Origin: Thecamonas trahens ATCC 50062
Taxonomy: Eukaryota > Apusozoa > Apusomonadida > Apusomonadidae
Length of the DNA stretch: 64,000 nucleotides
Direction of reading: 5' to 3'
Assembly (NCBI RefSeq): GCF_000142905.1
Contig: NW_013657629.1
Span: forward strand, 220,818 to 284,817
Position 1 is the stretch's first letter; each line of letters begins with the position of its first letter. The notes under the pieces were generated by a model. The model was not told where the DNA came from. It saw only the letters and a program-made list of their open reading frames with translations, and did no database searches. The translations under genes were made by a program, and so were the position numbers. This document shows positions 31,250-39,832 of this stretch, piece by piece.

Positions 31250-34200
31250 ATGACGTCAGAGCGGCCAGCATGGCTGGAGGACTTGATGGCGGGGCTTTCG
31301 CCGCCCAAGGCCGTAGCGGTGCGGGGCGAGAGGATGCGTGTGTGTGTGTTGGATGAGGATGTGAGGGGGGAAGAGGGGGACGAGAAAGCGAAGCGAGCTG
31401 TGATCAGATCAAGCGAAATGGCCAAAATCCGGAAAAAGCCGCAGTTTGTGGCGGCGGCGTCGGTCAATAACGCGCAAGGCCGGTGGAGCTCGCGAGCAAG
31501 TGCGGCTCTGGCGGGAGCAACAGTGGCAAACGATCCACAGAGTGTGGCGCTGGTGGCAACAAGCACGGTGACCGGTGAGCTGGGGGAGAGCGTTGCGCGG
31601 CTATTTCCATTTGCGACGTTTAACGCGATGCAGTCGCAGTGTCTCGAAGCGTGGTACGGAGACGGATCGATGGTTGTGTCTGCGCCGACGGGGTCGGGCA
31701 AGACTGCGGTGTTTGATCTTGCGGTGCTGCGTGTAGTAGTGGGGTGGCGGAGTGGGAGTGGCTGCGGCGGCCCGCCGCCGGTAGCGGTGTACGTGGCGCC
31801 GACCAAGGCGCTGGTCCGCGAGCGGGTGAGGGCGTGGAGGGCCGGGCTGGCCGGACTAGCGACGGTGGTGGAGGTGTCGTCGGATGGAGGCGGGGCCGGG
31901 GGAGGGAGCTTCCACAGCATGCTGGATCGGGGCGTGCGGTCGAGCGAGCGGGCGATTGTGGTTGTGGCGACGCCAGAAAAGTGGGAGATGTACACGCGAA
32001 AGAGGAGCGCGACGGTGTGCAGGCTCGAGGAGCGGCTTGTGCTCGCGATGCTAGACGAGGTGCACATGGTGGGCGACAGCGGACGCGGTGCTGTGCTCGA
32101 GGTTGTTGTCTCGCGGTTCAAGATGTGCGGCGGCGCGTGTGGGCGCGGTGTGCGGTTTGTGGCAGCGTCTGCGACGATTCCCAACGTGGGCGAGGTCGGG
32201 GCGTGGCTCGGGGTCTCGTCCAGCGGGGTGCTCGCATTTCCGGCGAGCTACCGGCCTGTGCCGCTTGAGCTTGTAGTGCTAGGGACGCGTGTGGGGAACC
32301 GGTCGGGATTCATGTTTGAGCGGTCGCTCAACTACCGGGTGTTTGAGGTGCTGATGGCGCACGGGCAGCGGCGGAGAGTGTCTGCGGGCGGCGGCATGCT
32401 GCCGACGCTCATCTTTTGCTCGTCGCGGAGCGGGGCGGCGGCGACTGCCAAGCACCTTGTGACGCACGACTTGGGCAGCGGCGGGGTGCTCGCGGGTGGT
32501 GCGCGCGGGGCGGCGCAGCGGGCGGCGCTGGACGCGGCGGCCGAGCGGGTGGGATCGGCGGCGCTGGGCGCGGTGCTCCCGCTCGGGGTCGGGTTCCACA
32601 ACGCTGGGCTAAGCGCGAGCGACCGGGCGACGGTGGAGGCACTGTTCCTGAGCTCTGAGCTCCCGATTTTGTGTTCGACAACGACGCTTGCGCTTGGGGT
32701 GAACCTGCCGGCAGCGACGGTGGTGATCAAGTCAACGCAGCGGTACGTTGGTGGGGCGTACGCCGAGTACTCTGCAATGGAGATGCTGCAGATGGTGGGG
32801 CGGGCGGGGCGGCCCGGGTTTGCGGTGCAGGGCGAGAGCGCGACGGCGGTGGTGCTGACGGCCAACGAGAACGTGGGCCGGTACCGGCGGCTGGAGACCG
32901 GACACATGGCGCTTGTGTCGCAGCTGGAGGCGCGGCTGCCCGAGGTGATCAACACCGAGATTGTGCTCGGGCGGATCCGCGACGAGGCGAGCGGGGAGGC
33001 GTGGCTCCAGTCGACGTTTTTCCACGTCTCGCAGCTTGCAAGCGGAGCGAGCGCGGGGTACGACAGCGTCGTGGCGCCGTGCGTGGCGGAGCTAGCGAAA
33101 GCCGGGCTGGTGCGTGTGTGCGGCGACGGGCGGGTGGAGGCGTGTCCGGGCGGGCGATTCATGTCTGCGTTTGGCATGCGGTTTGCGACGATGGTGCAGT
33201 TTGACGGCCTAGGCGGGGAGAGCGGGATGGAGGAGGTGCTTGCGGCGCTGTCACAGGCACGCGAGCTCGAAGAGGTGCTCCTGCGGCGAAACGAGAAGCG
33301 GGTACTGGCGAAGCTGAATCTGGCGCGTGCGAGCAGCGGGGACGAGCTGCCGCATCCGCTCGTGACGCGCAAGCGCGGACAGAGCGGCGGACGCGGACGG
33401 CGTGAGCGGACGATCCGGTCCGAGGCCGACAAGGTCAACGTACTGTGGCAGGCGGCGCTGAGTGGGGTCAAGATCGAAGCGCCGGGCCTGGCGCAGGAGG
33501 CGCACCGACTGGTGCAGATCGGGGCGCGGCTGTCGCGGGCGCTGGTGCAGGTGCTTGTGCTCAAACTCGGGCGCGGGGGCGGACGCGGTGTCTGCGGGTG
33601 GTGCGGGCAGCAGTGCTTGTGGCCAAGTCGTTCAAGGCCGGGCTGTGGCACTCGAGCGGACTGGGCGCGCGCCAGCTTGACGGAGTGGGCATCCAGCTTG
33701 CGCGCAAGCTGCGCGAGGCCGGACTGGGCGGCGTGGCCGAGGTAGCCGCAGCTGTGCCCGGGCGACTCGAGTCTGTGTGCACGCGGCGGGCACCTTTTGG
33801 CGCCAAGCTGCGCAGTCAGGCAGCAGCGCTGGTGGAGGGCCACCGGGTGCGGGTGCAGGCGCGGGTGAGCGCGCTGCGGAGCGGGACAGGGCTTGCCGGG
33901 TGGGCCATCGAGCTTGTGGCCGAGTGGCCCGGATGGGCGGTGGGGAGCGATGCCAAGGCGACGCTCCTTGCCGGCATTGTGGAGACGAACGACGTGGTGG
34001 TGCTCGAGGCGGTGCAGGGGAACGAGCGGGTGGTGAGCGTGACGTACTCTGTGGACGAGGCAGCAGCAGCAGGCGCGGGGAGCGGAAGCAAGATGACAAT
34101 GGCGGTCTCATTCATCTCGCATGAGGTGGTCGGGGTCGACGCGGACATACGGGTGCCACTCGGGGTCATGCCCGGGGCGCGGAGCGAGAGCGCTGGCGGG

Positions 34201-34446
34201 AGCATGGGGCGCGAGCTGCACGTGCAGCGGCGGCGGAAGCGGGTGACGGCCGAGGTGGGCGAGGGCAGCCGGGCGAGCAAGCGAGTCAAGAGCGGCGGCA
34301 AAGGTGATGCGGGTAGCAGCGAAGGGAGGCACTCGTTCCGGCACTCGTTCCAGGTGCCGGCCATGCCGCGCGGGCTGCGCGAGATGGTGCGAGCACCGCC
34401 GCCGACGCGAGCGCATCCAGCGGCGATGCGAAGCGTACCGCGGTAG
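31250..34446 (+). CDS. HFM1: HFM1/MER3 meiotic crossover DNA helicase (frame break near 33577)
   Basis: 1,065 residues from ATG 31250 when one base is restored in GGGGG at 33575-33579. Motifs in order: Q-like FPFATFNAMQSQCL; I APTGSGKT (about 144); Ia VAPTKALVRER; II DEVH (about 270); III SATIPN; IV FCSSRSGA; V TLALGVNLPA; VI QMVGRAGRPG (about 515). A winged-helix and Sec63-like region follows. The C-terminal RRAPFGAKLRSQ corresponds to the PPFG motif typical of HFM1/MER3, which separates it from HELQ, POLQ and BRR2. In yeast, plants and mammals it promotes interfering meiotic crossovers. Its stop lies 4 bp from the convergent DCN1-like stop. Confidence 0.92.
33575..33579 (+). other. Probable one-base undercall in GGGGG (frame break in HFM1)
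   Basis: The upstream frame reads VLVLKLGRG. One extra G continues it as GRTRCLRVVRAAVLVAKS in the downstream frame. Confidence 0.85.
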
Positions 34447-34450
34447 CAGC

Positions 34451-35333
34451 TTAGGGAGAGTCGCGATCGGGCAAAGGTTTGCCGTCGCGGATCCAGGCGA
34501 CGTAGTCGTCGAGGAGGACGGGCCAGGCAGCGTCGTGGTCGTAGTCTGTGAGAGCGTCTGGCGTCGGGGCATAGGTGCAAGCAAACTCGAGGAAGGAACA
34601 CCACTGGTCGCGGTTAATGCCGCGGTACTCAGACTGTGCAGCAAGAAAGGTGGTGAACGGGTCGAGGTGTGGGTGGCTTGCGAGAAAGAGGACGCGGAGC
34701 ATGAGGACGGCGGCGTCGAGATGGAGCGATCGCTGGCCGGGCTCACAGGCAAAGCCAAAGGCGTACTCGTAGACGTCAGTAAAGACGTCCGGCGAGGCAC
34801 GAGCAGCACTCACAAGGTCGGGAAGAGCGGATGCGGCCCAGTGAGCAAGGCTGTCCAGCGGGGGGAGGAGGGAGCGGGAGCATAGCCCATAGCGATCATA
34901 CCGGCCACAAACTCGTCCCGCGAGAAGAAGCCCATGCGGGCAGCATTCATGGCATGAGCAATGACGAGAACCGCAAAGTCATCCGGTGTCCTCTTGATGG
35001 TCTCGCAGAAGAAGGAGACACCAAACGGGCCGAGTTCGTCAGAGCTGTCGCCGCCAGGAGAGGGGGGCGACCGAGGCTCATCGGCATCGGTGTCGTGGGC
35101 CAGGAGGGCATCGAAGAGTGCGTTCGCAGCAACGGATTGGGAGTGGTGTGTGTGTGTGTGTGTAGGTGTAGGTTCGGGCGTGTGTGTGTGTGTGGGCGTG
35201 GAGGACGTGGGTGACTGTGGTGTCCGCGGGGGTTTGGAGGAGGCCTTGCCTGCGCAGGTGAAGGGGGGGGGTGAGTTGGAGGGTGGTGGGGTGAGGGGGT
35301 GAGGGGGTGAGGGGGGCGGGGAGACGTACCCAT
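34451..35333 (-). CDS. DCUN1D: DCN1-like (DCUN1D) cullin neddylation factor with predicted N-myristoylated start
   Basis: Coding exon 1 is only ATGG (35330-35333), followed by a GTACGT donor. The intron is 35250-35329 (80 bp, GCGCAG acceptor). Exon 2 is 34451-35249, with one C missing opposite the G run at 34860-34865. The sum is 267 residues. The start MGKASSK has Gly2, Ser6 and Lys7, a good N-myristoyltransferase site. A Thr/His/Pro linker follows, then the potentiating-neddylation (PONY) domain: FCETIKRTPDDFAVLVIAHA, FSRDEFVAGM, then EYAFGFACEPGQRSLHLD and a conserved end DYDHDAAWPVLLDDYVAWIR. No UBA domain is seen. Such proteins recruit UBC12-NEDD8 to cullins; animal DCUN1D3 is myristoylated and membrane-bound, which this resembles. 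Confidence 0.92.
34860..34865 (-). other. Probable one-base undercall in a six-G run (frame break in DCN1-like gene)
   Basis: On the coding strand one extra C in CCCCCC joins YAPAPSSP to PLDSLAHWAASALPDLVSAA. Both halves belong to the same PONY domain. Confidence 0.85.
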
Positions 35334-35345
35334 ATATATATATAA
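35333..35345. repeat. (TA)n run abutting the DCN1-like start codon
   Basis: TATATATATATAAT; on the minus strand it runs straight into ATGG. It could be mistaken for a TATA box, but the ATG placement would leave no room for a 5' UTR. Confidence 0.8.
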
Positions 35346-35648
35346 TTAGATGTGTGAGGAGGAGATGATACGGGGTAGGGAGAAGAGGAGTATGTGTTTG
35401 GTCCGGGTGGCGGTGGGGTTGTGTGTGTGTGGGAGGGGGGGGGGGGGGGGGGGTGGGGGGGGTGGGGGAACACCGGTTCGACAGGCGACGGTGAGCGGTG
35501 GCAGGCGGCGGTGAGTGGTGGACTTGGGCGTGGGCAGAGGTCACACCCAACTCTCCCAAGGCCCCAACACATTTGGTGACTGGCTGGGTAGTTGGCTGGA
35601 TTCCTGGGTGGCATTCGGTTGCTTGTCGTTGGCTGTCGCAAGAGGACC
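35334..35648. other. Divergent promoter region, TA and G repeats
   Basis: Between the DCN1-like ATG (minus) and the centrin ATG (plus). It contains a (TA)n run directly against the DCN1-like start, a GT run, and a G-rich run at about 35431-35467. No gene seen. Confidence 0.6.
35431..35467. repeat. G-rich homopolymer run
   Basis: Nearly pure G, interrupted by single A or T bases, upstream of centrin. Confidence 0.9.
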
Positions 35649-36149
35649 ATGAACGGGCGGAAGAAGCGCGGGGGCGTGTCGAGCCTGGCAACGGCGGTGG
35701 CGGGGCTGACGGAGCGGCAGAAGAAGGAGATCCGCGAGGCGTTTGACTTGTTCGACTCGGACCTTTCTGGAGACATTGATCGGAACGAACTGGATGTGGC
35801 TATCCGGGCGCTGGGCTTTGATCCAAACTCAAAGCGGATCGAGACCATGGTGGCGCACATTGATCAGGACGGCAACGGGTGCATCGAGTTCTTTGAGTTC
35901 CAGAAGATGATGGCGGTGCTGATGCGCGAGACCGACTCGGACGCGACGCTGCTCGAGGCCTTTACCGAGTTTGATGTCGATGGCAAAGGCAAGATCACGT
36001 TTAAGAACATCAAAGCCATTGCGGCCGAGATCGAGGTCGACATCGAGGACGACGAGATCTACCAGATTCTCGAGGTGGCGACCGGCGATCCGCTCGGCGC
36101 CATCGCCTGGACCGACTTTGCGCGGATGATGAAGAAAGCGACGCGGTGA
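35649..36149 (+). CDS. CETN: Centrin (caltractin)
   Basis: 166 residues, intronless. ATG 35649 gives MNGRKKRGG, the usual short basic head; an upstream in-frame ATG at 35592 is less likely. EF-hand 1 ([12 protein letters not shown]) and EF-hand 2 ([12 protein letters not shown]) look able to bind calcium. EF-hand 3 ([12 protein letters not shown]) lacks the acidic residue 12, as in many centrins. EF-hand 4 ([12 protein letters not shown]) is degenerate. The [12 protein letters not shown] segment and C-terminal MMKKATR are typical. Centrins are calcium-responsive components of basal bodies and centrioles and also join nuclear export and DNA-repair complexes. The stop is 17 bp from the convergent TPM-domain gene. 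Confidence 0.95.
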   Translation: MNGRKKRGGVSSLATAVAGLTERQKKEIREAFDLFDSDLSGDIDRNELDVAIRALGFDPNSKRIETMVAHIDQDGNGCIEFFEFQKMMAVLMRETDSDATLLEAFTEFDVDGKGKITFKNIKAIAAEIEVDIEDDEIYQILEVATGDPLGAIAWTDFARMMKKATR

Positions 36150-36166
36150 GGTGGCAGATGCGGGGA

Positions 36167-38770
36167 CTATGCGTCGTCGTCGTGCGGCATACGCTGGAAG
36201 AGGGCATGGTCGAATGCACCGGTGACGGTCGGCTTGGGCGAAGCAGTGCCACACGAGTACGGCATGATCCATCGGTCGATGACTGACTCGCGCTCGGCAG
36301 TCTCACGCGATGACGACGGGACGCGGTAGCCGCTGTGGGCAGGGCGGATAGCTGAGGGTCTCCAGCGCGGCGCGCGCGGCCAGACCGAGCGCGGGCCGGG
36401 CCGTCGAGCCGCGTCCGAGTCCGAGTCGGAGCAGGAGGTCTCGGACGAGAGCGTGCTGCCTGAGTTGCGGAGCGCAAGCTTGGCGTAGGCGGCAAGGCTG
36501 GCGACAGTGTCGGCAAGTAGGGCCGGAAAGTAGGCGTTGAATGGGTAGCCAAGCTCGGTGACGGCGTCGTCGAAGCGGGCATCCTGCGCTTCCGACTGGC
36601 CCGGCAGCTCGGCACGGAGCTCGGCGCGGAGCTCGTTGTGGTGGCTCACGACGGTCGAGAGAGTGACCTCGATGTCTGCTGCAAGCGTCTGCATCTCCGA
36701 GTCCCAGTCCTCGCCAGGTACCACTACGACCTTGTGGTCGTGGACCGAGTAGACGACAAGGATGCCGTGGTTCCACTCCTCGTAGCCGAGGCGCCAGTTG
36801 TTGAACATGCCGCGTGCGTAGCGGGCGAAGCGGCCCTTGAGCTTGTCGCGGTTGACGACTCGGAGGAGAGTGACGAGGACAATCGGGGCGCGGACGGTGT
36901 CAAAGACGTCGCGGAGGCGAGTCTCGAGTGAGACCGTGGCGCGCGGGCCAAAGACCCGCGCGTGGTCGACGACCATCTGGTAGTACACGCCCTGAATGGG
37001 GAGCGGCGGAAAGAGACCCCACCCGCCGCGGGCGTCAACGCATGCCTGGCATGGGCAAGGGCGTGGCTCACCGCCGCTGCGAGTTCTGCGGCTCTTCCGT
37101 CTGCTGCGCCGGAACGACCGATAACCGAGAACGGCTTCGGGTGAGATGGCATACTTCATGCCGCCCTTGCTTAACATGGCGACGTCAACCAGCGTGGTGC
37201 GGATCTTGTCAATGGCGGCGAGGAGGACGGCTTCGAACCGGTCACTGGCCGAGTCAAACTCGTCCGGGAACTCGCCGCCGATCATGACCGACCGGTCAAA
37301 GCTGCCCTTATCCGAGCTGGAGGTGTACGAGCTCGTCGACGAGTCGACCGACGTCGACCCGGACTCCTCTTCCTCCTGCTCTGAGCAGCTCCCTTCGTCC
37401 ATTGTGGCCGTAGTTGAGGTTTGGGCACCAGTCATCGAGCTCTCTGACATACCCCAGCGGGCGGATGCGAGGGTGGCTGAGGCGCGCGGGCGCGGGGCGG
37501 GCATTGAGGCAGCGCGGCGGTACTCGCTGACGTCATCGTGGAGCGGAACGGCAAAACCAGAGGTAACGACGGGAGTGATGACTCGCGAGACAAGGTTGTC
37601 GATGAGAGTGTAGTTGCCCGGAGCGTCGCCCCAGGAGCGGCCGACGACGACATCGAGGAGCCACACACTGTCGTCGCCGCTGGTGACGTCGGCGAGCGAG
37701 CCACGTGCGCGCCAGAGTACAATCAGAATGCCCGAGTCCCAGCCATGCGCGCCACCGATGCCCCACTCGGCAAAGACCGAGTTGGCGTAGTGCCGGAGCT
37801 TGTCAGTCACGTCCGGCGAGGCCCAAATGGCGTCGTCGAGGCCTGCAGCAATGAGCTCCGGCTTGTGCGCCGCGGTGGCATGGCGAGTGCTGAGCCCAGT
37901 GGGCGAGAGCCAGCGAGCGGCATGGGTCGGCGCCGTCGAGTCGCGCGAGCGCTTGCGTCGCGACTCGCTGCGGACCGCATCGCCGGCAGCCATGGCCTCG
38001 TTGGCGATGTGGGTACAGACAGTCCGAGTCGAGTCGCGGTAGCGGTCGGACAAGTGTCGGAAGGTGGCCGGGCTCAGGCTCTTGCGCTTGCGAGCCGCGC
38101 GCTCCACCGCCACCTCGCACCCGTAGTCCCAGCGAACCCAATCACGGGCTACGAGCTGGTCCTCACGGAGCTCGTCATCCGAATAACGCGGCAGCTTGTC
38201 GACGGTCGAGCGCGGGAGCGCAGTCACGTACTTGCCAAGCTCGCGCTCGTCTTCAAACTCGCTGAGCAGGTAGTGATCGGGCGGCAGGTTGCCGGTGTCG
38301 CGGGCGAGGGCGAGCTCGACCCGCTCGCGCACGCCATCGAGCCATGCTTCCTGTTCTTCGAACGATTCGCCAAGCGTGACGCCCGCCACAGCCATGATCG
38401 GTACGCCGGTGTGGTGGAAGAGCTCGCGGGCGACGTCGTTGACCGATTCCCGGACCCGGGCCGGGACCAGCTCGCTCAGCAACGGGTCGACGACCAGAAA
38501 CTCCGAGCCGTCATCCCGCGGCGGCGGTGGGATATAGATCGGGACTGACTCGCCGCGCGATGACGGCGAGGCTGGCGGCGGTTGCCAGCTCTGTGTCGAT
38601 GATCGAAGGACCTCCGTCTTGGTACTCGAAGCACGCGGGAGAACCGCAGGCTTGCGGTATGTGTGCCCAGTGCCCTTTCCCATGGTTCGCGGTGGAAAAG
38701 CCCACTCGGGCGAGACCGGGCCGGCCCGGACCAGCTCTGGACCCCGTTCGAACGACGGCGTAGAACCCAT
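36167..38770 (-). CDS. Protein with two TPM-like (TLP18.3/Psb32/MOLO-1) domains
   Basis: 867 residues from ATG 38770, one exon. The second domain (about 600-695) is clearest: VVDHARVFGPRATVSLETRL, APIVLVTLLRVV, then FARYARGMFNNWRLG and NHGILVVYSVHDHKVVVVPG. This follows the TPM pattern of an N-terminal VxD motif, an alternating beta/alpha core, a WxxG motif and a late beta hairpin. The first domain (from about 93) repeats it with a large charged insertion: VVDPLLSELVPARVRESV, then ANSVFAEWGIGG and DSGILIVLWRARG. Between the domains is an acidic/Ser-rich linker and a CPCQAC cysteine cluster. No signal peptide or membrane span is evident, unlike most TPM proteins, and the cellular role is unknown. 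Confidence 0.75.
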   Translation of the reverse strand: MGSTPSFERGPELVRAGPVSPEWAFPPRTMGKGTGHTYRKPAVLPRASSTKTEVLRSSTQSWQPPPASPSSRGESVPIYIPPPPRDDGSEFLVVDPLLSELVPARVRESVNDVARELFHHTGVPIMAVAGVTLGESFEEQEAWLDGVRERVELALARDTGNLPPDHYLLSEFEDERELGKYVTALPRSTVDKLPRYSDDELREDQLVARDWVRWDYGCEVAVERAARKRKSLSPATFRHLSDRYRDSTRTVCTHIANEAMAAGDAVRSESRRKRSRDSTAPTHAARWLSPTGLSTRHATAAHKPELIAAGLDDAIWASPDVTDKLRHYANSVFAEWGIGGAHGWDSGILIVLWRARGSLADVTSGDDSVWLLDVVVGRSWGDAPGNYTLIDNLVSRVITPVVTSGFAVPLHDDVSEYRRAASMPAPRPRASATLASARWGMSESSMTGAQTSTTATMDEGSCSEQEEEESGSTSVDSSTSSYTSSSDKGSFDRSVMIGGEFPDEFDSASDRFEAVLLAAIDKIRTTLVDVAMLSKGGMKYAISPEAVLGYRSFRRSRRKSRRTRSGGEPRPCPCQACVDARGGWGLFPPLPIQGVYYQMVVDHARVFGPRATVSLETRLRDVFDTVRAPIVLVTLLRVVNRDKLKGRFARYARGMFNNWRLGYEEWNHGILVVYSVHDHKVVVVPGEDWDSEMQTLAADIEVTLSTVVSHHNELRAELRAELPGQSEAQDARFDDAVTELGYPFNAYFPALLADTVASLAAYAKLALRNSGSTLSSETSCSDSDSDAARRPGPRSVWPRAPRWRPSAIRPAHSGYRVPSSSRETAERESVIDRWIMPYSCGTASPKPTVTGAFDHALFQRMPHDDDA

Positions 38771-39251
38771 GGCTGTTACGGCAGAGACGGAGAGATATAG
38801 AGAGCGTTAGGGAAGGAGAGAGGGATAGGGTATGGGTGGGAGTTGGCGACGAGGGTTGACGGTCGAGTAAAGGCGGGTGAAGTCAAGCGTAGAAGTATTC
38901 TGTGGCGTGTCTGTGATATGGTCAGAAAAACGTTTCCAATCCATTCAGCGGTTCAAAAGAGCGTTGTCGAGCCGACAGGGGAGAGTCGTTGACCGTCCGT
39001 TGTGCGCTCATGGCCGCTTCTTTCTTCAATTGAACGGGACAATGCAAGTGTGTAGATTGAGGGCTATCATCCAGTGTACATGTTGTGCATGAGGGTTGCT
39101 GCTTGGGTGTGTGTCAAGGAGGCTGCCGATAAATTGCCCTGCGCAACGTTTCCAACGTTGACCCGATGACGTATGAGTCGTCACGTTTGACCAGATGCGG
39201 AACAAGGCGCGTTTGTTCCGTGCAATTTTGTGCGGGCCATTCATGGCGACC

Positions 39252-39276
39252 CTCTCGCATGAGAGTGAAACACTCT
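39252..39276. repeat. Overlapping inverted repeats
   Basis: CTCTC-GCAT-GAGAG followed by AGAGTG-AAA-CACTCT, sharing the central GAGAG. Either hairpin could form, but not both at once. Confidence 0.7.
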
Positions 39277-39493
39277 ATTTACACTTGCCTCTCATTGTCA
39301 CCACACTCTCTACCTTCCACTTTCACCCCTTTACCTACACCACTCCCCCCCACTTGCCCTCCCCCCCCTCCCTCTCCCCAAAAGTGCGTATGACTTTGCC
39401 GTGGGCGGTGCGGCAAGTCTGTGAAGCTTCATTAATTATTATGGCGTTGACTAGTGTTATGTGTGTGTGACTGGTCTCTCTCCCCCCCCCCCG

Positions 39494-39655
39494 NNNNNNN
39501 NNNNNNNNNNNNNNNNNNNNNNNNNNNNNNNNNNNNNNNNNNNNNNNNNNNNNNNNNNNNNNNNNNNNNNNNNNNNNNNNNNNNNNNNNNNNNNNNNNNN
39601 NNNNNNNNNNNNNNNNNNNNNNNNNNNNNNNNNNNNNNNNNNNNNNNNNNNNNNN
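39494..39655. other. Assembly gap (162 N)
   Basis: Unknown bases flanked by C-rich sequence. Confidence 0.99.
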
Positions 39656-39696
39656 GTCTCTCCCCCCTCCCCCCCCCCCCCCCCCCTTCCCCAGTT

Positions 39697-39804
39697 GTGT
39701 GTGTGTGTGTATGTGTGTGTGTGCACTCATGTGGTTCTGACTGTTTACGCGCGCGCGCGTGTATGTATGTATGTATGTGTGTGTGTATGTGTGTGTGTGT
39801 GTGT
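39697..39804. repeat. GT / GTAT simple repeats
   Basis: Interrupted (GT)n and TATG runs immediately upstream of the giant gene. Confidence 0.9.
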
Positions 39805-39832
39805 TTGTGGCACAGTGGTGCGAGGCAAGATC

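Larger units (their letters stand above)
38771..39832. other. Divergent intergenic region with gap and GT runs
   Basis: Promoter side of both the TPM-domain gene (minus) and the giant surface-protein gene (plus). It includes an AT-richer stretch (about 38880-39440), short inverted repeats near 39252-39276, a gap of 162 N, and GT/GTAT simple repeats just before the giant gene's ATG. No gene seen. Confidence 0.6.
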
